Notes: generated from the letters alone by a model not told the origin. Numbered from the stretch's first letter, positions 1 through 7,451 are shown. The stretch is 8,001 nucleotides of DNA from CAZFZT01 sp964523675 (GCA_964523675.1 CAZFZT010000108.1:1-8001); one strand, 5' to 3'. Made by a program: numbers and translations.

Positions 1-3000
1 GATGCGCCCGTCCGGGCGGCCCGGCGGCGGGCTCGCGCGCAGCATCTCGACCATGTATTCGCCGACCTGTGCATTGTCTCCGCCAGCGGTCATCGGGGAG
101 AGATCTGCGAGCACGGTTTCAGCCTGGTCGAACTGTCGCAGGTTGATGGCCGCTTCGACAATTCGCAGTTCGATCACCCGCCGCGGCGCGACTTCACGCA
201 CCTGTTCATAAAGAGTCTTCGCCTGCTCAAACTGTCCCCGGCCGAAGAGGAAGTCGGCAAGGGCGAGATCGGCCTCGCGAGTCTGCGGATCCTGGACCTT
301 CTGCGCTTCCCGCATCGTCGCAACCGCCTCGGAGAGCAGGCCGCATTCAACCTGGAACTGCGCGAGAGCGAGGATGGCGCGGGAGAGCATCTCGTGACGT
401 TCATCAAGATCGCGCAGAGCGGCGATGTGGTTCCTCAGTGTCTGAATGCCGCCGGGCACATCGCCCTTCACCCGGTGGAGCGTGGCGCGCAGTCCGACGA
501 TCTCAAGCGCCGGCAGGCCGCCTTGACTGGTCCGTGCATCCTGAGCGGCAAGTTCATCCACGATTCTCTTCGCTGCATCCTGCCACCGGCCGCGCTGTTC
601 GGCGATGTAACGGCGCTGCTCGGTGAGGAGCATCTGATTCCACTGACGCTCGCTAATCAGCGGTTCGCCCTGCTCATTGCGAAGAAGGTCGAATCGCGGC
701 TCATTCTGCGCAAGGAAGAGCGCAAGGCGCATGGCGTTGCTGCGATCGCCGGGATTCGCGCGGTAGATCTCGCGGCGCCGGTCCAGCACAACGTCGAGGT
801 TACGGTGTTCCAGCTCGAGTCCGAGCCACAGTTCGCGCATCTGCACATCACCTGGCATGGCCCGTGAGGCACCGCGGGCCACGCGCATGGCTCGTGTGCG
901 GTCGCCGACCTGGATCAGGAGCGAGAGATAGCCGCGAATCGTTTGCGCATCGTTTGGATTGATAGCATGCGCCTGCTCGTAGGCGCGAACTGCTTCACGG
1001 AAGTTGCCAACGCGTTGGTAGGCGATGGCGAGGCCGCGCCACGCCGTGTTGGAAAACGGCCGCTGCTCGGTCGCCGATTGGAAGGCGCGAACAGCATGCT
1101 CAGGTCGTGGTGGATCCCGTTCAAGTTCGAAACGGCCTTCGTAGAGCAGGCCGTTGAGGCCGTCGGTGTTGTTCTGCCGGGCACGCTGAACAATCTGGCC
1201 GGCCAGCGTCCAGTTGCTCTCAGCGATCGCCTTGTTGAAATCATGCTCAATGAGAACCGCATGGTCGGGCGCGGCTGCGCGTAGGCGCTGGCTCGCTTCA
1301 GAGATGACGGCATCGGCGCGTTCGATCCGCTGCCGAGCGGCCTCGAGCGCCTGTTCATCAATCTCACCGAGCGGAGTGATCGATCGCGCCATGTCCTGCT
1401 GGCGAATCGCGCTGACCGCTCGAAGCACGGCCGCATCGCGCTCGGCCTGGTCTTCAATGTCGCGGAAGAACTCGACAGCAGCGTCGATAGGATCACCCGT
1501 CCGCGCCAATGCATCGAGTTGTCGCAGCACCTGGTGATCGGGCGCGATGGCCAGCGCCTGCGCGAGGTAAGCGCTAGCGCTTTCGGTGTCGCCGGCTGAC
1601 ATTTCAACGGTGGCGAGCATGCCCAGCACACGGACATCCTCGGGATGGTTCTCCAGTGCAGCCAGAAGAATGGCCCGGGCGGTTTCCGCGCCTGCATGGC
1701 CGCGCTGCGCCCCTTCTTCGAGGGCTTGCTGTGCCTGATGCAATGCTGAAGCGACCGGATCGTCGGTGTCATGAGTCACGCCCTGCTTGCGCGAGGTGAT
1801 GGTTCGCATCAGACGCGCGCCGTGCTCGGCAGCATCAGCGTCAGCGGCAGGGATCGCATCGACATACAGGCGCGCGGTTTGCTCGGCCTCGTCGAGCCGG
1901 CCGAGCTCAAGTTCAAGCTCCGCCTTGAGCAAAATCGCAGCCGGCAGCGGGCTTTGCTCCACGACGCCTGCAATCCGCTGATGCGCAAGGCCGATCTCAC
2001 CGAGCCGCTGGAGGCAATAGGCCGAGGCCATCAATGTTTCGACATCACTGTGTCCTTCACGAATGGTTTTCTCGAAGCGCTCAGCCGCAACCGACAACTG
2101 ACCTTCCATGAGCGCAAGTTTGCCGGACACGCGCAGCATGCGCGGGTCATTCGCAGGGTCTGCGATATGGCGCTCCAACCGTTCGACTGCGGCGCGCATC
2201 GCGGCAACGGTCGAATCGTTGCTGGTGTCGGCCGTCCACCGGCGATACTCGATGTCCGCAAGGAGACCTGCCGCTGCGGTGAGGACGGCCGGCTGCATGT
2301 GCGCCAGCGATCCGATCGGCACTGCGTCGGTTGCGAGAATGTCCTTGAGGATTCGTTCGCCGGTGTCAAGCTCATTGCTGCGCACCAGCAGCGAAGCATG
2401 CATGAAGTGATGGGCAATCGCCTCGTCGTTCTGAGCGAGATACGCCTCGATCAACCGCATCGCCACGGGCAATGACGCAGGGTCGTGCTCCAGCACCGCG
2501 TCGCCGGCATCAAGAATCAACCACGGCGCGCTGCGATCGCCATTCTCAATCAGCCGCATGACCACCCTCACGAGTGTATCCAGCACCTGCTGAAGCTCCT
2601 CAACAGGGAGCGCTTCAGCCCCCGCCGGATGAATGCGCGGATTGGAGTGATAGAACGCGTAAGCGGCCGCCACCTCAGGACCATCGGGAACGGCCTCGCG
2701 AGCTTGGCGCATCACCTGAGCGAGGCGATCGCGCTGCTCAGCCAATCGTCTTGGGTCACCTGCGATGCGCGCACGCTCTTCGAGGAAGAGGTGGCCTCGA
2801 GCCAGGGCCGCCCATCCACGATCGCTGTGCGGTTCAGCTTCCAAAAAAGTGACGACATCGCGCTCAGCGTCAGCCAGTTCCTGATCGTTGAGCACCCGGT
2901 GTTGATGGAGTCTCGCCATGCCTCGGTACAGCAGGCCCGCCGACCGGCCGGGATCGCTTTCCGGCACGCGCAACAGCATGTTATCAGCGGCGTTGGCGAC

Positions 3001-3435
3001 TTCCTGCCACAGGCGACGTTGCGTGGCTTCGCCGGCGAATCGGCCCATCAACCGGGAGGTGTCATGCAGTTCTTCGATCAGCCGCAGGTGTGCGGCTGCA
3101 TCGGTTGCCTGATACTCTGCGGCGAGGCGCAATGCAGTCATCCAGCGTTCATAGAGGTCTCGCGCGGTCTCAGCGGTGTCCGGCTCCTGCGCGAGAATCG
3201 ACGCCTCAAGCTTTTTCACCCATTCGACGTTCCCGGGCTTCTTGTTGATCGCCCGGCCGTAGCGGAGCATCGCCTGTCGATACTCACCCTGCTCGAAGAG
3301 TTCATCGCCCTGCTGGATCAAGCGATCCACATTGCCATAGACCTGCACGTACCAGAGCCCGGCAACGCCGGCGGCTGTGACTGAAACAATGGCGAGCATG
3401 ATGATGATGAAACGGGAATTGACTCGAGCGGCCAT
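1..3435 (-). CDS. Giant membrane-anchored TPR-repeat protein of the exosortase locus (C-terminus beyond left edge)
   Basis: The minus-strand frame starting at the ATG at 3435-3433 stays open for 1145 codons to the left edge with no stop, so the gene is partial at its 3' end. Residues about 9-29 form one hydrophobic segment (FIIIMLAIVSVTAAGVAGLW), a signal anchor that would leave the rest outside the membrane. TPR-like helix pairs follow; the clearest are near residues 41-74 (GDELFEQGEYRQAMLRYGRA), 435-528, 598-632, 793-827 (GNFREAVRAYEQAHAINPND) and 1056-1087 (FGRGQFEQAKTLYEQV). TPR arrays act as protein-protein scaffolds. Large TPR proteins (PrsT) occur in PEP-CTERM/exosortase loci, but assigning this one to that family is inference. 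It starts 90 bp after the exosortase stop. GAGG at 3443-3446, 7 bases before the ATG, supports the start. The protein is longer than a typical PrsT. No enzymatic motif was seen. Confidence 0.93.
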   Translation of the reverse strand, partial: MAARVNSRFIIIMLAIVSVTAAGVAGLWYVQVYGNVDRLIQQGDELFEQGEYRQAMLRYGRAINKKPGNVEWVKKLEASILAQEPDTAETARDLYERWMTALRLAAEYQATDAAAHLRLIEELHDTSRLMGRFAGEATQRRLWQEVANAADNMLLRVPESDPGRSAGLLYRGMARLHQHRVLNDQELADAERDVVTFLEAEPHSDRGWAALARGHLFLEERARIAGDPRRLAEQRDRLAQVMRQAREAVPDGPEVAAAYAFYHSNPRIHPAGAEALPVEELQQVLDTLVRVVMRLIENGDRSAPWLILDAGDAVLEHDPASLPVAMRLIEAYLAQNDEAIAHHFMHASLLVRSNELDTGERILKDILATDAVPIGSLAHMQPAVLTAAAGLLADIEYRRWTADTSNDSTVAAMRAAVERLERHIADPANDPRMLRVSGKLALMEGQLSVAAERFEKTIREGHSDVETLMASAYCLQRLGEIGLAHQRIAGVVEQSPLPAAILLKAELELELGRLDEAEQTARLYVDAIPAADADAAEHGARLMRTITSRKQGVTHDTDDPVASALHQAQQALEEGAQRGHAGAETARAILLAALENHPEDVRVLGMLATVEMSAGDTESASAYLAQALAIAPDHQVLRQLDALARTGDPIDAAVEFFRDIEDQAERDAAVLRAVSAIRQQDMARSITPLGEIDEQALEAARQRIERADAVISEASQRLRAAAPDHAVLIEHDFNKAIAESNWTLAGQIVQRARQNNTDGLNGLLYEGRFELERDPPRPEHAVRAFQSATEQRPFSNTAWRGLAIAYQRVGNFREAVRAYEQAHAINPNDAQTIRGYLSLLIQVGDRTRAMRVARGASRAMPGDVQMRELWLGLELEHRNLDVVLDRRREIYRANPGDRSNAMRLALFLAQNEPRFDLLRNEQGEPLISERQWNQMLLTEQRRYIAEQRGRWQDAAKRIVDELAAQDARTSQGGLPALEIVGLRATLHRVKGDVPGGIQTLRNHIAALRDLDERHEMLSRAILALAQFQVECGLLSEAVATMREAQKVQDPQTREADLALADFLFGRGQFEQAKTLYEQVREVAPRRVIELRIVEAAINLRQFDQAETVLADLSPMTAGGDNAQVGEYMVEMLRASPPPGRPDGRI

Positions 3436-3442
3436 ATGGATG

Positions 3443-3446
3443 CCTC
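3443..3446 (-). promoter_or_regulatory. Ribosome binding site of the TPR gene
   Basis: GAGG on the minus strand lies 7 bases before the ATG at 3435. It supports that start over the in-frame ATG at codon 13, which would cut into the membrane anchor. Confidence 0.55.
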
Positions 3447-3525
3447 AATGAAGAAAAGAAAGGTGATGAATGATCGGTCAGGGGTTGATGGATGGACGTG
3501 GCGGTTCTGTTCGTGGAACGGACGA

Positions 3526-5463
3526 TCAGGAATCAGGAGTGTCAGCGACGTTCGCGCTGCTGGCTTCGACTTCGGCCCAATCGGGCAGACAGCGCATGAT
3601 TTCGGGCAAAAGTTCATTGAGCAGGTTGCCCACGTGCTCCTCAAAAGCCGCGTGATCGAAGTCGCGGCCGCCCTCCATGGTGAACTGCACCTTGCAGTAA
3701 TAAGCGTACTTGTCGGTCCAATCAAACGCCAATGACCGCACTTCCAGCGGAAAAGGCGTCATCTGACCATTGGCGATGAAGAAAAATCCTGCAAACACGC
3801 GAGAATCGGGCCGCTCCGGAACACGGAACTCGGTCGTCCGCACCTGGATTGATCCACTCATGCCGTCAGGGCCCTCCGTGACCCCGAGGGGTAACCGCAC
3901 GGTGACTGGCCTTCCGGTGATGCGATGGGGGAAGCTCATGGTGCGGTACGGCTTACCGGTCGCATGGTGTACTGCGCCATCGGGATCGATCTGCCAGGTC
4001 GAGGAATCGACCCGCGCATCGAGCACCTTGGGCGTGCCCACCCTCGCCATCCCAGTTGCTGCGAAGCATCGATCAGGGATGTGGGGCACGGCGTCAATCA
4101 TGCCGGTGTAGTACGCCAGGTGAACATTGACCGGCAGGGTCGGCGCGTCGCGGCCGGCCGGCGAAGCATTGGAAGTTGCAGCACCCAGCGGATTCCTCGA
4201 CTCGCGCCAGACATAGGTGCGATCGAGGTACTCATCGGTGCCCAGGGTTTCGACAAGAGCGGCATCGAACTGCCGATCGGCCCCCGCGGCCTGCCAGTTG
4301 TTCAGTGTGCGCGGGATCGTGGGGAACTTTTCGCGCAGGTCCACGGGTAGTTTCGTCAGATAGATGCTCAGCTGATTGACGGCTATGCGGAACCCGACGC
4401 CGGTGATCAAAAGGGCTGCGCTCGCCACGATGAACGCGCGGCGAGCACCGCTGTCAAGCAGCGCGCCGCCGGCCCGTGGGGATGCGGAAGCCGTAGCCAG
4501 TGAGGGGGCCATCGTCTTCGAATCATCCTCAATCACAAACATCTTCACCACCCACATCGCGCCCAGAAACAGCAGGAACGCGGGCACCAGCCAGACCAAC
4601 CCCACGAACGTATGGAAATCGCCAGCGGCAAAGTCGGCATTGAAAATGCTCAGGAAGCCCAGCGTCACCACGCGCAGCACGTTCACGAAGATCGCGATTG
4701 GAACAGCAAGGATGACAATGAGCACGCGCTGCCAGTTATAGCGCAGGCCCGTATAGCCCATGGCCACGCCCAGCGCGAGGAACGCCATAAGCATGCGCAT
4801 GCCGGAGCACGCCTCCGCGATGTTGAGCGGATGCTCCACGCCGTTGTAGAAGAGCGTGACGACGTTCCCGGTGCGCGTGGCGTCCATCCCGAGCAGCAGG
4901 AACATCTTCTCCGCCCCGAGCGCTGCGATGTCCTGCATCCTGTAGGTCACGATGTGCATGACCTGATTGGAGATCGTCTGCCCGAACACGATGAGGTACG
5001 CGATCGGGAAGTACAACCATCGCACGGCCGCCGGTCCCGTAAAAAGGAGAACGGTTCCAAAGAGTGAGATGCCGAAGCCGGCGCCTTTGAGATTGTGGTG
5101 ATTGAATGCCTGTGGCCCGACGGTGGCGAACATGTACACGGCCATGCCAAGCACGAGCGGAAGCAGTCCAAGCCAGGTGGTGCGGAATGGTGTGCGTTTG
5201 AGTTCATCGCGCCGGCGATACACGAAGTAGGCCGCAATCGCCGGGATCACGAGCGTATGACCCCAGTCGGCCTGCTCGGTGATGGCGAAGCGGACCTGCC
5301 GCCAGAGAAACTCCCAGAATACGAGGGTGAAGAGTGCCGCCAAAATGATCGGACCCACAAAGGCCCGCTGATCGACGTCGACCGCTTCGCCCCCCGTGTC
5401 GGCGCGCGGCGTCGGCGGCTCGACCGGATGCTCCTCAGGGATGTGGGGCGTCACTTGTTCCAT
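3526..5463 (-). CDS. Exosortase fused to a C-terminal EpsI-like domain
   Basis: This is an integral-membrane cysteine transpeptidase expected to cleave and process proteins with PEP-CTERM-type tails. In the 645-residue form, residues 35-310 carry multiple hydrophobic segments. The family's catalytic residues are visible: Cys219 in AEACSGMRML, Arg264 in NVLRVVTLGF and His284 in GDFHTFVGLVW. A further membrane segment (about 342-362) leads to an EpsI-like soluble domain (about 365-630) with the motif HIPDRC at 461-466. EpsI is an exosortase-associated protein that is separate in some systems and fused in others. The sequence could belong to the planctomycete exosortase group (XrtU-like), but the subtype was not resolved. 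The ATG at 5463 was chosen; an in-frame GTG at 5535 would add 24 residues (start LSLCRRYRGRAW) that look unlike exosortase N-termini, and it lacks a Shine-Dalgarno. The ATG itself has only a weak purine run (GAGAGAG) before it, so the start is uncertain. Confidence 0.95.
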   Translation of the reverse strand: MEQVTPHIPEEHPVEPPTPRADTGGEAVDVDQRAFVGPIILAALFTLVFWEFLWRQVRFAITEQADWGHTLVIPAIAAYFVYRRRDELKRTPFRTTWLGLLPLVLGMAVYMFATVGPQAFNHHNLKGAGFGISLFGTVLLFTGPAAVRWLYFPIAYLIVFGQTISNQVMHIVTYRMQDIAALGAEKMFLLLGMDATRTGNVVTLFYNGVEHPLNIAEACSGMRMLMAFLALGVAMGYTGLRYNWQRVLIVILAVPIAIFVNVLRVVTLGFLSIFNADFAAGDFHTFVGLVWLVPAFLLFLGAMWVVKMFVIEDDSKTMAPSLATASASPRAGGALLDSGARRAFIVASAALLITGVGFRIAVNQLSIYLTKLPVDLREKFPTIPRTLNNWQAAGADRQFDAALVETLGTDEYLDRTYVWRESRNPLGAATSNASPAGRDAPTLPVNVHLAYYTGMIDAVPHIPDRCFAATGMARVGTPKVLDARVDSSTWQIDPDGAVHHATGKPYRTMSFPHRITGRPVTVRLPLGVTEGPDGMSGSIQVRTTEFRVPERPDSRVFAGFFFIANGQMTPFPLEVRSLAFDWTDKYAYYCKVQFTMEGGRDFDHAAFEEHVGNLLNELLPEIMRCLPDWAEVEASSANVADTPDS

Positions 5464-5667
5464 CTCTCTCGATCCGTATTCCTCCACGGCGAAGGGCCAT
5501 GCTCGTCCTCGATATCGGCGACACAGCGACAGCACTCCGGCCGAATGGAAACGATGGTACGGCTGCCGAACCGGTCAGGGTTCGGATGGGAGCGAAGAGC
5601 CCTGCGTTTTGCCGTCGAACATGCCGTCAAAGGCCGTCCACGAACGCAGGCCGTCTGATCAGAACGC
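5464..5667 (-). promoter_or_regulatory. 204-bp gap before the exosortase gene with repeats and a stem-loop
   Basis: No gene is seen here. Read on the plus strand, GCCGTC occurs four times within 45 bp (5611, 5623, 5633 and 5650). The last copy overlaps a perfect 10-bp palindrome TCTGATCAGA (5654-5663) just after the upstream gene's stop codon. A perfect 7-bp stem (CCGAACC, 5566-5572; GGTTCGG, 5579-5585) encloses a 6-base loop. The stem has no T-run on either side, so it is not a simple intrinsic terminator. It may be a leader or mRNA-processing structure between two operon genes. No convincing -10/-35 pair was found. Confidence 0.4.
5566..5585. repeat. Perfect 7-bp stem-loop upstream of the exosortase
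   Basis: CCGAACC and GGTTCGG are exact reverse complements separated by 6 bases. The structure lies 31 bp upstream of the possible GTG start (5535) and about 100 bp upstream of the preferred ATG (5463). There is no poly-T tail. It could be an operator or an RNA structure. Confidence 0.45.
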
Positions 5668-6654
5668 TTACTTGAGCGGCACCAGCACGAGGACGGGCGC
5701 CTGCGGATGGGTGCCCTTTTTGGGATTGAACCGGTCGATCAATTCGAGTGCCGGCTCGCCGTTGAGCAAATGTTCGGGGAACAGCTCGAAGAGGCGATGC
5801 AAGGCGGGATCGAGAATACCTTCTCGGACGTCGTAGCTCGTGCGGTCGAAGAGCCCCACGGTGACGGAACTCGTTCGCGAGCCGGGCTCGTGATGGAAGT
5901 ACGCTTCGTAGCCCTTGGCGCGCAGTTCCTGCGCGTACGCTTCTGCTTTGCGGCGCACTTCGTCAGGAGTCATCTGCCCCGAGTCCAGGTCGGACCATGC
6001 CGCCACCTGGAGCGTGTACAGCGGATTGACGTTCGGGTGACGCTGGCGCACCGTCATGAGCGCAAGTGGGTCATCGTCACGCTGGGCGACCGCGCCGGCG
6101 CGCGTCAGAAACGCGCGAGGGAAGACCTGCATTTCTCGAAACGTGATGGCCTTGACCATTTCGAGGTCGCGTTTGGCGCGCTGATCATCAGGATCGGGAT
6201 ACGCACTGTAGAGCACCATTGAGCCGCGGTCGGTCGAGCGGATGTGAGCGCGATCAAGGAGTTGTGGCGCGATGTTGCCGAGGTTGGCCATCATTGTCCG
6301 CGCATGCTCGGCATGACCTTCACCTGAAAAGGTATTGAGAACGATGCTCCATGGCGCACTTTCCGCGCTGCCTGAAGCGCTCTGCGGCGCTGACTGCCGG
6401 GCCTGTGCGCGCGCTCCGGAGCGCGGCGGCGCGCCTCGGCGCTGCGCGGGTTCGAGAGAGCCGGTCCAGGTGTCGCCGAGATCGAGTTCGTCATCTGGAA
6501 TGCCGGCTGCAGCGAGCTGGGAGGCGGACACGCGAGGCGTCGCGCTGCGGTCAGCGGTGTTGCGCTGCTCATTGCACGAGCCGCAGAGTGTGACGGCGAT
6601 CGCTGTTGCCAGAAGCGTTGCAAGCGAGCGTGGTGATTGCATCATCCTCATCAT
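5668..6654 (-). CDS. Secreted, probable lipoprotein with SPOR-like repeats
   Basis: The protein has 328 residues. Residues 1-27 form an export signal: MMRMMQSPRS, then a hydrophobic core (LATLLATAIAVTLC) ending at Cys27 in CGSC. That site is a plausible but atypical lipobox, with Cys rather than Leu at -3. Residues 28-99 are a low-complexity linker rich in Ala, Ser, Arg and Gln. Residues about 211-270 resemble a SPOR domain: a strand YTLQVAAWSD, a helix ending AQELRAKGYEAYF, and a strand TSSVTVGLFD. SPOR domains bind glycan strands of peptidoglycan lacking stem peptides. Residues about 100-170 (start APWSIVLNTFSG, later GSMVLYSAYPD) look like a second, more diverged copy. The C-terminal 50 residues are unassigned. 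The gene is first in the likely operon with the exosortase, 204 bp upstream of its ATG. AGGA lies 11 bases before the first ATG; ATG codons 2, 4 and 5 are alternative starts. Confidence 0.88.
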   Translation of the reverse strand: MMRMMQSPRSLATLLATAIAVTLCGSCNEQRNTADRSATPRVSASQLAAAGIPDDELDLGDTWTGSLEPAQRRGAPPRSGARAQARQSAPQSASGSAESAPWSIVLNTFSGEGHAEHARTMMANLGNIAPQLLDRAHIRSTDRGSMVLYSAYPDPDDQRAKRDLEMVKAITFREMQVFPRAFLTRAGAVAQRDDDPLALMTVRQRHPNVNPLYTLQVAAWSDLDSGQMTPDEVRRKAEAYAQELRAKGYEAYFHHEPGSRTSSVTVGLFDRTSYDVREGILDPALHRLFELFPEHLLNGEPALELIDRFNPKKGTHPQAPVLVLVPLK

Positions 6655-6689
6655 CTTCGTTCAATTCCTGAACATTGACCGGAATCCAT
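6651..6689 (-). CDS. Possible 12-codon upstream ORF overlapping the lipoprotein start
   Basis: On the minus strand an ATG at 6689-6687 opens 12 codons (MDSGQCSGIERR) ending at TGA 6653-6651. The stop overlaps the lipoprotein ATG as ATGA, the usual layout of translational coupling. GGAAGA stands directly before the ATG, closer than a normal Shine-Dalgarno. It could be chance; conservation is unknown. Confidence 0.2.
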   Translation of the reverse strand: MDSGQCSGIERR

Positions 6690-6752
6690 TCTTCCGAATC
6701 GATCCCCTGTCGAGTTCCGCTCGTTTCCTGATTTATGGGGACGCAGGTGGGG

Positions 6753-6795
6753 AGTATAGACCGCCCGATATGGCCAAAAACAGGCGAGAAACAGG
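6753..6795 (-). promoter_or_regulatory. Candidate promoter of the lipoprotein-exosortase-TPR operon with tandem 7-bp repeats
   Basis: On the minus strand a near-consensus -10 box TATACT lies at 6758-6753, about 100 bp before the first gene's ATG. The -35 is weak: TTTTTG, 16 bp upstream. Overlapping and just above the -35 are two exact CCTGTTT copies (6795-6789 and 6784-6778) separated by 4 bp, thus 11 bp apart and on the same DNA face. A promoter with a good -10, a poor -35 and phased 7-mers is the layout of activation by OmpR/PhoB-type response regulators. The identity of any regulator is inference. Confidence 0.4.
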
Positions 6796-7050
6796 GTTTT
6801 TCGTAAAGTTCAAGGAATCCGATTCGCCGCGACGATAGTACCGGCGTGCAGCGGGCTTCCCCAAGCGTCACGGCCTGGAAGGCCCCGCCCCACGATCGGC
6901 CCGGCCGCGCCGCGACGCGCCGCCGGATGTGCGAGCCAGGGAAGACTCGCCGCCATGTGGTCAGCCGGAACTCCGCGCACGATCAGTCGGAGTCGTTCGC
7001 GCCAAGCGATCGAACGTTGTCGTACGCGCAATCTTTGCCCATCATGCAGA
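6759..7050. other. Intergenic region between the divergent lipoprotein and flgM-like genes
   Basis: Together with the leader at 6655-6752 this makes about 412 bp without a convincing gene. The left part is relatively A+T-rich and holds the operon promoter and an imperfect hairpin-capable pair AAAAAC (6776-6781) / GTTTTT (6796-6801). From about 6840 the sequence is very G+C-rich with no clear promoter, hairpin or conserved-looking reading frame. The short open frames across it have composition unlike the genes around them. A promoter for the flgM-like gene must lie here, but I cannot place it. Confidence 0.5.
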
Positions 7051-7056
7051 AAGGAG
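7051..7056 (+). promoter_or_regulatory. Shine-Dalgarno of the flgM-like gene
   Basis: AAGGAG stands 10 bases before the ATG at 7067. It fixes that start against the longer in-frame ATG at 6929, whose first 46 codons cover the G+C-rich intergenic stretch. Confidence 0.65.
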
Positions 7057-7066
7057 TTCTTTGTTC

Positions 7067-7366
7067 ATGACCGACCTCTCGTCCATTGGCTACGGCCACG
7101 GCAACCCGGTGGGGCCGCTCAATCGAACCAGCTCATATCTGAGCCCGAGCGCAAACGGCCAGGTGAATCACGCCCGGTCGGAGGGTGCGGCCGACCGTGA
7201 CCGTGTGGAATTGTCTGAGCATGCGCGGCTGCTCGACCAGCTCCGCCGCATGCCGGATATGCGCCTCGATCGCATCGAAGCGGTGCGGCAGGCCATCCAG
7301 GAAGGAAGCTACGAAACGCAGGACAAACTCGACATGGCGATCGATCGGTTGCTTGAAGACCTGTAA
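7067..7366 (+). CDS. flgM: FlgM-like anti-sigma factor (flagellar anti-sigma-28)
   Basis: The protein has 99 residues, close to the usual FlgM length. Residues 1-40 are rich in Gly, Ser and Asn and probably disordered. Residues 45-99 match the sigma-binding half of FlgM in pattern: DRVELSEHARLLDQLR, then MRLDRIEAVRQAIQEGSYET, then DMAIDRLLEDL. These correspond to the family's D-x-V-x-(L/I)-S start, the (V/L)R-x-(E/D)-(R/K)-(V/I)-E helix with A-I-x-x-G-x-Y, and the final A-x-x-(L/I)-L helix. FlgM holds sigma-28 (FliA) inactive until the flagellar hook-basal body is complete and FlgM is exported. No other flagellar gene is in the window, and the gene appears monocistronic, with its own terminator at 7398-7426. 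The partner sigma factor cannot be told from here, so it could regulate another sigma-28-like factor. Confidence 0.8.
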   Translation: MTDLSSIGYGHGNPVGPLNRTSSYLSPSANGQVNHARSEGAADRDRVELSEHARLLDQLRRMPDMRLDRIEAVRQAIQEGSYETQDKLDMAIDRLLEDL

Positions 7367-7398
7367 GAAACGTCGAAACGTCGAAACGTCGAAAAGTG
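7367..7398. repeat. Left array of 8-bp GAAACGTC units
   Basis: Three exact tandem GAAACGTC copies (7367-7390) and a degenerate fourth (GAAAAGTG) begin at the first base after the flgM-like stop codon. The inverted counterpart lies at 7485-7516. Compared base by base with the reverse complement of that array, the first 29 bases match at 27 positions. Confidence 0.85.
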
Positions 7399-7426
7399 CC
7401 GCGTGGCGGAAGTCCGCGGCTTTTTT
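7398..7426 (+). terminator. Intrinsic terminator of the flgM-like gene
   Basis: GCCGCG (7398-7403) pairs with CGCGGC (7415-7420), enclosing 11 bases, and is followed at once by six T (7421-7426). It lies 31 bp after the stop codon. Read from the other strand the same stem is followed by AC and then TTTT, so weak termination of the convergent amidohydrolase transcript is also possible. Confidence 0.7.
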
Positions 7427-7451
7427 CATGGAAAGATCGCGTTTGAGCGAC

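Noticed and set aside
915..1772. Minus-strand open frame of 285 codons inside the TPR gene region
   Set aside because: It lies in another frame of the same strand as the 1145-codon TPR frame; its translation is rich in Arg, Ser and Pro with no domain pattern, while the TPR frame gives clear TPR helices.
1771..3384. Two long plus-strand open frames (1771-2475 and 2485-3384)
   Set aside because: They are antisense to the TPR gene; long antisense frames are expected in high-G+C genes, and no ribosome binding site or family pattern was seen.
5464..5535. 24-codon N-terminal extension of the exosortase from a GTG at 5535
   Set aside because: There is no Shine-Dalgarno before the GTG and the added residues do not resemble an exosortase N-terminus. 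It cannot be fully excluded, since the ATG also has a weak site.
5095..5658. Plus-strand open frame of 187 codons over the exosortase 5' end and the gap
   Set aside because: It is antisense to the exosortase membrane region, and its composition (many His, Arg and Glu) mirrors the complement of hydrophobic codons.
6803..6824. Sigma-28-like promoter for flgM (TAAAGTT followed by CCGAT)
   Set aside because: The -35-like TAAAGTT is good, but the -10-like half is only about 7-8 bp away instead of about 11, the -10 is a poor match, and it would start transcription over 200 bp before flgM.
6569..6871. Minus-strand open frame of 100 codons over the lipoprotein start and the promoter region
   Set aside because: It overlaps the signal-peptide coding region in another frame and covers the candidate promoter; no recognisable pattern.
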